A DNA stretch of 64,000 bases from the NCBI RefSeq assembly GCF_001922345.1, contig NZ_CP018812.1, positions 434,001 through 498,000 on the forward strand. The letters run 5' to 3'. Source of the DNA: Paraburkholderia sp. SOS3 (GTDB taxonomy: Bacteria; Pseudomonadota; Gammaproteobacteria; Burkholderiales; Burkholderiaceae). Position numbers and translations under genes: made by a program. Numbering within the stretch: the stretch's first letter is position 1; every line of letters starts with the position of its first letter. The notes below the pieces were generated by a model. That model made no database searches. It was given only the letters and a program-made list of their open reading frames with translations, and had not been told where the DNA came from. Below, piece after piece: positions 8,301-17,800 of the stretch.

Positions 8301-9896
8301 CTACTTCAGACCAAGACGCTTCGCGAGCCGGTTCAGATTCGCGCGGTCCATTCCGAGCGCACGCGCGACGGCAGCCCAATTATTGTCGTGCCGCTCGAGC
8401 GCATCGGCCACGAGCGAGCGTTCGAACGCAGTGACCGAGCTGCGGAAGTCGGCCGGCGACGCATCTGCCGCATCGGCGTCGCGCTGCTTGTCATGCTGCG
8501 CGGTAACCGTTGCGTGCGCGGTCGATATGCCGAGATCGGTGGCCGTCAGCGTCAGAATGCGCGGCCGGTCGCGATGTCGCGACAGCGCCTTGAAAGCGCT
8601 GCGCCCGATCATGTGTTCGAGTTCGCGTACGTTGCCGGGCCACCGGTACGCAAGCAATGCCGCCTGCGCATCGCTTGAGAGCCGAATGCTCAGCAATCCA
8701 AGGCGCGCGCGGTTTTCTTCGAGGAAGAAGCCGGCAAGCAGCAGGACGTCGCGCCCGCGCTCGCGCAACGGCGGCACGCGCAACGGATAGACGCTCAAAC
8801 GGTGATACAGGTCCGCGCGAAACCGGCCGGCGCGCACTTCTTCGGCGAGGTCGCGGTTCGTCGCGGCGATCAGCCGCACGTCGACCTTGTGTTCGCTGTC
8901 CGAGCCGATGCGCTGCAACTGTCCGTTTTGCAACACACGCAGCAGCTTCGCCTGCACGGCGAGCGGCAATTCGCCGACTTCATCGAGCAGCAGCGTGCCG
9001 CCGTCGGCAAGTTCGAATTTACCGCAGCGGTCCGAGGACGCGCCCGAAAACGCGCCGCGCACGTGGCCGAACAGCTCGCTTTCAACCAGCGTGTCGGGCA
9101 GCGCTGCACAGTTCAGACTGATCAATGCCTTGTTTGCACGCGGCGAACTCGCGTGAATCGCATTCGCAACCAGCTCTTTGCCGACGCCCGTTTCGCCTGT
9201 AACGAGCACGGTCAGGTCGCTGTTAGCGACCGTGCGGATTTCGTCAAGCAACTGCTGGCGCGCAGCACTGCTACCGATAATTTCGCGCGTCCTGGTGCCG
9301 CTCGCCTGCCGATATGCTTCGGCTCGCTCACGCTCCTCTTCGGTAACGCGTGCGAGCGAATCGATACGCTCGGCGACACTGACCGTGGCGGCAGCAAGAC
9401 TCAGGAACGCCTGCAACAGGCGCATGTCGAGGCTGTCGAAGCACGCCGGGTCCAATGCATCGAGTGTGAGCAGGCCCCAGGGGTGGCCATTGATGTAGAT
9501 CGGGCAGCCGAGACAGTCATGCACTTCGAGATCGCCGCTTACGCCCTGCACAAGGCCGTCGTACGGATCGGGCAAGCCCGAATCGGCGGGAAAACGCGTG
9601 GGATCGCGACGCGCGAACAGCGCGACGAAGCGCGGATGATCGCTGACGCGAAAGCGCCGCCCGAGCGTATCGCTCGTCAATCCATCGATCGCGAGCGGCA
9701 CGAGCATATCGCCTTCGAGCCGCAGCAGCGCGGCCGCGTCGCCCGGAAAGAGCTCGCGCAGCGTCGCGAGCAGACGGCGATAGCGCTCGCTATCGGACAG
9801 ATCGTGCGAAAGATCCTGAACCAGCGGGATCAAGGCGTCTAGCACATCCGATGCAGTCACTTCGACTTCATGTGCAGTCGATTCGACTCGCGTCAT
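8301..9896 (-). CDS. norR: Nitric-oxide-responsive sigma-54 activator NorR
   Basis: A 531-residue enhancer-binding protein. It has an N-terminal GAF domain (about residues 20-180, which in NorR binds NO through a non-haem iron), a sigma-54 AAA+ domain, and a C-terminal Fis-type helix-turn-helix (NNWAAVARALGMDRANLNRLAK). Walker A is GETGVGKE at residue 234, Walker B is GGTLLLDEVGEL, and the sigma-54 contact loop reads GAFSGA at 281-286, instead of the usual GAFTGA. It is divergent from hmp, whose promoter carries matching NorR-type sites. Three of those sites overlap the first 13 codons, so the true start may be an internal GTG 40-60 bases further in. Confidence 0.95.
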   Translation of the reverse strand: MTRVESTAHEVEVTASDVLDALIPLVQDLSHDLSDSERYRRLLATLRELFPGDAAALLRLEGDMLVPLAIDGLTSDTLGRRFRVSDHPRFVALFARRDPTRFPADSGLPDPYDGLVQGVSGDLEVHDCLGCPIYINGHPWGLLTLDALDPACFDSLDMRLLQAFLSLAAATVSVAERIDSLARVTEEERERAEAYRQASGTRTREIIGSSAARQQLLDEIRTVANSDLTVLVTGETGVGKELVANAIHASSPRANKALISLNCAALPDTLVESELFGHVRGAFSGASSDRCGKFELADGGTLLLDEVGELPLAVQAKLLRVLQNGQLQRIGSDSEHKVDVRLIAATNRDLAEEVRAGRFRADLYHRLSVYPLRVPPLRERGRDVLLLAGFFLEENRARLGLLSIRLSSDAQAALLAYRWPGNVRELEHMIGRSAFKALSRHRDRPRILTLTATDLGISTAHATVTAQHDKQRDADAADASPADFRSSVTAFERSLVADALERHDNNWAAVARALGMDRANLNRLAKRLGLK

Positions 9897-9902
9897 AGTT
9901 AC
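9856..9902 (+). promoter_or_regulatory. Three NorR-type enhancer sites (GT-N7-AC)
   Basis: GTCACTTCGAC (9856-9866), GTCGATTCGAC (9877-9887) and GTCATAGTTAC (9892-9902) each fit the GT-N7-AC core reported for NorR; the first two agree at most positions. They lie about 55-115 bp upstream of the predicted hmp transcription start, a normal enhancer distance, and overlap the 5' end of norR as annotated. Confidence 0.62.
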
Positions 9903-9943
9903 TTCATCTATTCGTAAGGCAATGATTTTAATACAAATCTGAG

Positions 9944-9960
9944 CTGGTCCGTTCCATGCA
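9944..9960 (+). promoter_or_regulatory. Sigma-54 (-24/-12) promoter for hmp
   Basis: CTGGTCCGTTCCATGCA has GG and GC dinucleotides separated by ten bases, as required for sigma-54, and matches most of TGGCACG-N4-TTGC. Transcription would start near 9971, leaving a leader of about 50 bases before hmp. Together with the GT-N7-AC sites it fits NorR control. Confidence 0.6.
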
Positions 9961-10021
9961 TTACTCCGCCCGAGTTCTAGAAGGGCATTCCGCCCCACTC
10001 TCATTCGATGAGGTAAGTTTC

Positions 10022-11203
10022 ATGCTGTCGACCGAACATCGCACAATCGTCAAAGCCACCATCCCGCTGCTCGAGAGCGGCGGCGAGGCGCTCATCTCGC
10101 ATTTCTACAGGACGATGCTCGCCGAGTATCCGGAAGTGCGCCCGCTTTTCAATCAGGCCCATCAGGCAAACGGCGACCAGGCTCGCGCGCTTGCAAATGG
10201 CGTGCTGATGTACGCACGTCATATCGATCAGCTCGAACAGCTGGGCGGTCTCGTTTCGCAGATCGTCAACAAGCACGTGTCGCTGAATATCCTGCCTGAG
10301 CATTATCCGATCGTAGGCGCCTGTCTGCTGCGGGCGATCCGCGAAGTGCTCGGGCCGGAGATCGCAACCGATGCGGTCATCGAAGCCTGGGGCGCGGCCT
10401 ACCAGCAGCTTGCCGATATCCTGATCGGCCTCGAGGAAAGCGCGTATGCGGCGAAGGAAGCGGCGCAAGGAGGCTGGCGCGGCACGCGCAAATTCACGGT
10501 CGCGCGCAAGGTGCGCGAAAGCGACGAGATCACTTCGTTCTATCTGCGGCCCGCGGACGGTGGTGCGCTGCTCGACTTCAAGCCGGGACAGTTCATCGCG
10601 CTGCGGCTTGTGATCGACGGCGAGGAAGTGCGCCGCAACTATTCGCTGTCGGCGGCCGCGAACGGGCACGAGTATCGGATCAGCGTGAAGCGGGAGCCGA
10701 ACGGGCGGGTGTCGAATTACCTGCATGATCATGTGATCGAAGAAGACACGCTCGATGTGTTCGCGCCGTCGGGCGACTTCACGCTCGAAGACAGCACGAA
10801 GCCGCTCGTGCTGATCAGCGGCGGCGTGGGCATCACGCCGACGCTTGCGATGCTGCGCGCTGCGCTGAAGACGTCGCGGCCCGTGCACTTCATTCACGCG
10901 GCGCGTCACGGCGGCGTGCACGCTTTCCGCCACTTTATCGACGATCTCGCCAAGCGCAACCCGCAACTGAAGCGCTTCTATGTGTATGAAAAGCCGCGTG
11001 CGGAAGACAGCGCGCATGATGCGGAAGGCTTCCTCGACGAGGCGCGGCTGCGTGAATTCATGCCGGCTTCAAGCGACGTCGATGTGTATTTTCTCGGGCC
11101 TAAAGCGTTTATGAAAGCGATCAAAAAGCATCTGAAAACGCTCGGCGTGCCGGCGGCGCAGGCGCGCTATGAGTTCTTCGGGCCGGCCTCGGCGCTGGAC
11201 TGA
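10022..11203 (+). CDS. hmp: Flavohaemoglobin (nitric oxide dioxygenase)
   Basis: A 393-residue enzyme that oxidises NO with O2 to nitrate using NAD(P)H. The ATG at 10022 follows GAGGTAAG and gives the family's usual length. The globin domain occupies about residues 1-137 with Tyr29, Gln53 and the proximal His85 at the canonical E. coli positions. A ferredoxin-reductase FAD domain follows (RRNYSLSAA flavin motif) and then an NAD domain (LISGGVGITPTLAML). It is cytoplasmic. The upstream NorR sites and sigma-54 promoter imply induction by NO. A strong hairpin terminator follows. Confidence 0.97.
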   Translation: MLSTEHRTIVKATIPLLESGGEALISHFYRTMLAEYPEVRPLFNQAHQANGDQARALANGVLMYARHIDQLEQLGGLVSQIVNKHVSLNILPEHYPIVGACLLRAIREVLGPEIATDAVIEAWGAAYQQLADILIGLEESAYAAKEAAQGGWRGTRKFTVARKVRESDEITSFYLRPADGGALLDFKPGQFIALRLVIDGEEVRRNYSLSAAANGHEYRISVKREPNGRVSNYLHDHVIEEDTLDVFAPSGDFTLEDSTKPLVLISGGVGITPTLAMLRAALKTSRPVHFIHAARHGGVHAFRHFIDDLAKRNPQLKRFYVYEKPRAEDSAHDAEGFLDEARLREFMPASSDVDVYFLGPKAFMKAIKKHLKTLGVPAAQARYEFFGPASALD

Positions 11204-11229
11204 CGATTCGCGTAACGCGGCTTGAGGCG

Positions 11230-11268
11230 AACGAAGAGACGCACCTCAAATCCGGCGTCTCTTCGTTT
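11230..11268 (+). terminator. Terminator of hmp
   Basis: A perfect 13-bp stem, AACGAAGAGACGC (11230-11242) with GCGTCTCTTCGTT (11255-11267), encloses a 12-base loop and is followed by a short T-rich stretch (TTTCATTT). It lies 27 bp after the hmp stop. Confidence 0.75.
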
Positions 11269-11854
11269 CATTTCGCAACCGCTGGTTGGTGAAACCTCGA
11301 GCCAACCGGATCCACTATCCGGATCAGGAAGAACGCACCGGCGCCGATCATGAACGGCGTCCGACGACTGCCGCCGCCTGAAACGCCGCGACCATGACCG
11401 TCAGGCGGTGGTGCCACGACGTAAACACCAGCAGACGTCCACGGTAGGGCACAGCAAGAGAGGTTCACGCCTGAAAAGCGGATACATTGAAACGAAACGT
11501 ATTCCGCGAAAACATCTTTTCTATGCACGGCTTCTTGAAGCTGATTCGCCAAGCTTTGACAATTATCTACCGCTGTCCATAATTGAAATCAGTTCGATAC
11601 GGCAATGGCAACAGGTTATCTTTCTATTTCATTGGCCACCTCATCTTAACCACGACACTGCGATTATCCATGGTTGATGGATGCATATAACCATCCGTTC
11701 GAACTTTGAAACGTTAAGAAATAACCCGATTCTCTTTTTCCCTGGCAACGCTCCTTAACGCTTTCCAGGATGCCTTTTTTATTCGGATATCGAACTTGTC
11801 CGGATTGTATGCCGCGCAGTACATCAAGGTGCAGCTCGTCTATGGAGCGATGCC
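11269..11854. other. AT-richer intergenic region before the giant ORF
   Basis: This 586-bp stretch separates hmp from the giant gene and marks a visible drop in GC from about 11480 onward (runs such as TTATCTTTCTATTTCATT). A 94-codon minus-strand ORF (11268-11552) and an 89-codon plus-strand ORF (11408-11677) overlap here, but neither has a credible ribosome site or recognisable protein sequence. I regard the region as the left edge of the eCIS island and the promoter region of the giant gene. No -10/-35 pair could be fixed with confidence. Confidence 0.5.
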
Positions 11855-14800
11855 ATGCCTACCATCACCAACGCTATCGAACGGCAACAGGGTACCGCGC
11901 GCGACAGTTCGCCTCGAATCACGTTCGTGCGTAGCGGCACAAATGAAAGGCATGTCGGAAACATCACGCTCGAAACTATCGGAGAGTCGGATACCGATAG
12001 CGAAGCACTGCAACCTGCTCCTGCTCATCGCACCCAGCAAAGCACTTTCGGCGATCTCCTCCACCGATTGACCGAGCGCATGATCATGGAGGTTGTCAGT
12101 CTGCTGTATCCGCCCTATCTCGCGGCGGAAACGGCGATGCAACAATTGAGGACCGCATGGAACGCCGCATCTCAGTCGGACTACGTTGCTGCCGCAAAAG
12201 TATGGCAAGAAAACCGCGTCGCGCTGGAGACGTTCCTGAACGACTATGCGCCCCTATTACCCGATGTCTTGCAGCCTCGAGTGCAATATGCGCTTGCGAC
12301 GATCGGCCGGACCGCTGAAATTCTATGCCTGTACGGTGAACTGCAAGACGTTTACAACAATCCGGAATTTTCGTGGACTGAAAAACTGGGCAGCATGTGG
12401 TCGAAGAAAGAGCGAATTCCGTGGATCGGGCAATACGTTCCAGGCGAGGTGGAAGAATGGCTCGACTGGGCTATGGAGGTCAAAAAAGAAGCAGATCTGT
12501 ACATTGGCGCCGCGGCCGACATATCAAAAGTAGTCAACACAATTTCGAAGAATGACGATCAGGGCTCGGCGACCGGGGACGAGACGATAACCGCACTCAG
12601 CGCCCTGATTAACAGCAATGAAAAAGCGCTTCCAGAAAAGCTGCGCGACTACCTGATGGTCTTACCGGACGAGACCTCAGGCTCACTTCAACTGTACAAC
12701 GAAAAAATACAGAACCTGCTTGACGGTCTATCCGCGCTGCAAAACATTACTTCCATCGAAGATGCGTTTGAGCACGCAACGAACCTGGCCAGGATGGGAT
12801 TGATCGACCTGCCGGCCGCCCCTTCGACCGTCGCCACAAATGGCAATTTTGCCGAAAGGCTCAAAACCGAACCTCAAATCTTCACCGAATTCCAGGCTGC
12901 ATTAGTCGAACTGTTCAGCCCCGACGCTACTGTTGCGTATCGGCTCACAAAGGCACATGAACTGGTGCGTAAGCCCGCTATGTCGGCCATGCTGGGAAAT
13001 CGCCTGGTTTCGGAAATCGAATCCGCGCTCACTACCTTCGCAGACGTCGCCTGCTTGTACAGAACGGGAAACAGCATCTATGTCGAACTCGCGACAATCC
13101 ATCGCAGCGCGGCCCCTACCATCAATAAGCTGGCGCAAGTCAACGATCTGCTTGCCCGTCGAAAAGAAGCAATTCCAGAGCAATGGCGCGGTTTGGCGAC
13201 CATGATCCAGGAAATCGTGGCCGATTTGGGCACTGAATTGCAGATCGGCGAAAGCACGGATCTCAGTGACATCCTGGCTCGCATCGATCGCATCTCTGTC
13301 TATTTGAAGAATCTGCTGCAATCTCCCCTGCTCAGAGCCCAGCTATCGCACGAACGTTTGCAGCAAATAGCGGAGTTGCTGGAGTCGGCAGGACTCACCT
13401 CGCAGCTTATCCGGACCATACTCAGTCTTCCTGAGGATAGTTCGTTCTCCGACTATCTGGATGCGCTGCGCGGTACGCAAGGCGGTCTTGATCTGCAAAC
13501 ACTGATGGCACCTCTGCTGCAGCTATCACCGGGTTTGGCCAAGGCAGGCGCCACACTGAAAGAGATGCCTTCGTGGCCCGGCTCCGGTTCAGGGTGGGCT
13601 GACAAACTGTCCTGGCTAACTGAGCTGCTCGCTCACCCGGACCTCGACACGCTCGAACTGCACGCCTGGCTTCCCGAAGAGACTGGAACCGCGTTGCATA
13701 CCGGGGTTCGCGCATATCGAAGGCTCCAGGCATTTCCAATGGACGAAGATTCGATCAAGCAATCCAAATGGCTGGTCGACGTTCTGGAGGCCCCGGAACT
13801 CAAGACACTCCTGTCCGACGTTGGAATCTCACCGTTGTACGACTGGTTAAAGCAGCATATATCGCCGGAAGGCAGCGAAGAGTTGTTCAAGACATTCTTC
13901 GATCTTGCCAAACCGGCCGGAAGCTGGCAGCACAGGATAGGCAACACGGTCAAAGGCGTGTTCAGCACACTCTGGCGAAATGCCGATTGGGGACGCCTCG
14001 CGAATTTGCCGGGCGGAGTAGTGGGATTAAGCTGGATTTCACCGACAGCTGAATCGATGAGGCGGCCTTTGCTTCAAATGCAGAAATGGGCAAGCCAAAC
14101 CCCGTATCGTGATAGCTGGAAGCAAACGGTGATGGAATTCTTGCGTACGGCCGGATTGGACATCTCCAGAGATAAGACCGTTGCGTTGAATCTGATTCCA
14201 AACGTCACGGGTCACCCGCTTTTTGATCGCAGTTCGCACCTGAAGGCGTTAACCGTACACGAACTCACCCTATCCATTGCCGACGCAAACACGCCTGAAG
14301 AGGCGATGGTTGCCGTGGCAAAGGCATGCACTCAGGACCCGGGCCTGAAGCCGTGGTATCCGCCACTCTTGCAACTGGCCGTGGCGTGGTCTCTGTACGA
14401 CCTCTCACGGGCTCCTGCGGACGAATATCCTGACCGATTGCAGCGTATCGACAAGTGGCTCGGTCAGCTGGAACCGGAGCTGCCGGCCGTCAAGCCATTA
14501 CGAAAGCTGCTGCCTTTACTAAGCGATCTGCGGAAGGTATCCGAAAAGCTTAGTGGCGAGCAGATGTCAGCGCTGTCGACAACCTCCTGGCTTGAGTGGG
14601 GCTGGGGATTGGCCGAGATGCTAGGCACTAGCCAGGAACCTGAGTTTCGAAGCCTGCGCACAAAACTGCAAGGGCAGATGGAGGCGTGGACCGGCGAGTT
14701 GGCGGAGAGCGCGCTACAGCAGTTTCTCGGCAAAGTATTAAAGGCGACGTTGTACGAATTCCCGCCCGGATGGGCCTGGAAGGATGTAGACCTGAATAAT

Positions 14801-17800
14801 GCTAGTCCGGATGCACAAGGCGTTTATACGCTGTCGACACAGCAAGGGCCCAAACGATACATCAGGAACGAAACGGGAACATACCAGGTCGAGCAGGTCG
14901 ACGACGCCTGGTGGCTGATCCATCCTCATGGCCTCGCTTCCGATACGCCCGGATGGCTCAAGAAGCGCATCGAACGTGTCGGCGGCCGTTGGCGGCTATG
15001 CGCACCCACGCCAAAGCTGCCGGGCGGTGTGAACGACGAGGATCGCTTGATCGGCGACGATTGGGACTCGGAAACACAGCCATTGCCGGACGGCCTTATA
15101 ACGAAGCAAATGCTGGAAGACGAACTGGCGAAACTCGAGCGCCAGCCGCTCCCTGCGTGGCTTTCGGTCAGCGGCCTCACTGTGGGAGCAGGTCTGGTTA
15201 TTCTAGGTCTCGTTGTACTTCTTTACCGCCTCTACAAATGCCGAACATCAGCTACGGGCGAACAAGGTGGTCAACTGCTTCCACTGAATCCGGTCGATAG
15301 CGCTCACCTTTCTGGCGAGGCGATAGCGGAGCAAGCGCAGTCAACCGCGCCGTTAGAAGAAATGCCTGAGGAGACGGCGGATCTCCTTGCGCAACCATCC
15401 TCACGCGCGCCTGACTCCGAGACGGTAATCGATATGGACGAGACTTTGGCCGAAGCTTCGTACACCCGACGTCGGGCGAACGGTCAGTCGGGCTCGACAT
15501 TGCGCAGTCTCTCAGTCCCGACCGTGCTCGGCGTAACCGCAGTGCTCGGTGGAACCGCGTTCGTCGCGGCAGGCAGCAAAGCGATGAAGCAAAAAAGGCA
15601 AACCGAAGGTGATTTGAGTCCAGACGAGCTCGACGAACTGCTTAACAAGGTCACGGAACTCTCGCAGGATTCCACCACCGACGAGTCGACGCAGCGGCGA
15701 AAGCGCGATATTCGGCTTAGAACCAGGCTGGAGCGTGACCTGGAACAGGAGTCGCCATCCGATATTGATGACGAAGAAAACATTCATCGAGGACCGGACA
15801 GCGAAGCCGCTGCGTATTTTCACTTCAAAGAGGCGTACTACGTCAAGATCAATTCAAATTACTGGAAAATCGATAAACCACAAGTAATATCGTTCGACAA
15901 CACGATCTACAGAGATCTTTCTATCCGATACAAAACAATCCTGCACACGGCACAAGGCAAAAAATTCCCTATCGTCTACAGCGACCCGCTTGGATGGATG
16001 CACGAAGCCGAACAGGACGGACACTTCTTTACTGACATTACACCCGAACGAGCGATCGCCTCTTTTGCAACGCATAACCCCGTAGTTCAACAGAAAAAAG
16101 GCCCAGGAAGTAATTCTCTCCTCGAAACACTGGTGCGAAACGATTTCGACGACAAGAGCGCCTACAACTATAACGACCTTCTACGGTCCAGCTCATTACC
16201 GCAGAACGTGTACCAATCGCGCAATTCCGGAAAATATTATCTTAAAATTCGAAACAAGTATTGGAGCTTCAAATGGTGGAGAACGTGCGACAGTTCTTCC
16301 ACGAAATACTGGCACGAATCAGTCAATTACGCAGGCGACATCACATATGAAAAAAAATCGACTGCAGGGGAACAACGTCTGTTCGTCATATATAGCAAGC
16401 AGATGGGAGAATGGGTGCCCGCAATATTTTGGGCCGGTCGCCTTATCGGCATATCCTCCCTGAAACAACTCGATAGGCGGACTGATTTTCCGTCGCCCTC
16501 ACCGCTACCCGGCAGTCTAGCTTCGTTAGAACGCTTTGCAAGTGAGGAATTCAGCCCTCTCGGTTGGCACAAGGAAGAGAAATATCTTCGCAAATCAGAC
16601 TCACCCGGACTCAAAAATCGTGACCTTTATGAAGACTCCCGAACAAAAAAGCAATATATAAAGATCGACAACAAATATTGCGAAATAAAAGTGGAGAAAA
16701 TATTCTGGCCCGCAGTCGGAGAGCCTCCGACCGGCTATGATCCAAACGTAATTATTAGCGGGCACATCAATTATATCAAGAAAAACACGTCCCAATCCAT
16801 TGACCACCGAGCTGAATACGCCCTGTTTGTTATATACGATTCCACGCGCGGCTGGGTAATCACAGACGTCCGCGAAGGCGCAATATCCGGTCTAGACACA
16901 ACCGCAAGTACTGATACTACGACTGCGTCAGACCAACTTAAAAAATTCGGTTATCGACTTGGTCAATCTCAAGTTGGCGTAAGTAACCAGCAAAAGGGCC
17001 GCAAGCACGGAAGCCTTTACTTCGATCCAGAAAAGGGACGACAGCAGTTATTCATGTATCTGAACGATACCTACTGGCCATTCGAAATGACCGCCCCCGA
17101 CGAAGGATTTCTCGATGCTGTCTGGCCTGATGGACGACCCGTAGAAATTGCTCTACGCCTGGATGAGCAGGTCTGGAAACTTGAATGGGAAGATGAAGCA
17201 GTGCCTGCATGGTTTTCAGAATGCCTGCGCATAATGACGACCCATGGTTCGGTAGGATACACGCTTATCAACGCCGCCCGGGAGTTATTGAGTCGCGAGC
17301 CAGCTACAGACGTCTTTTCATTGATGACCCATTTGCTGTTAGCACTGACAGAAATGCGCTCATATTATTTTATAAAAAGAGACAATGATAAGTTAAAGGC
17401 AACTTATATTTTAGAATCGCAATTACTTGCATTCGCCGACTCAATCCGAGACAGGCTTCAGAAACAATTCAATAAAATCGGCAAGCATCTTTCCGACCCG
17501 TTACAATTTTCAGGTGCCGGCGGATATGAACTCGATCAAGCCATATTTTACGATGCACTCGAGAATAGTTCGTTTGGGAGCAACCTCAGTCAGATCGAGC
17601 TGCAATTAAGAGACGTCGACGAACAACTTGCCAAACTTGTCGCCGCTCGGAAAGCGGCCGAAAAATTACTCAAGCGCGCCCAAATAGGATTGGGCGAGGA
17701 ACGACCAGACACCTCTACCCCGCCCCCGCTTCCCTTTAATTCGTTTGTACAGCCAATAACCGATTTTTTTTCATCCGTAGGAGAGACCATTTACAACTAT

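Noticed and set aside
11268..11552. 94-codon minus-strand ORF between hmp and the giant gene
   Set aside because: No ribosome site, no recognisable protein pattern, partly overlaps the hmp terminator and another weak ORF.
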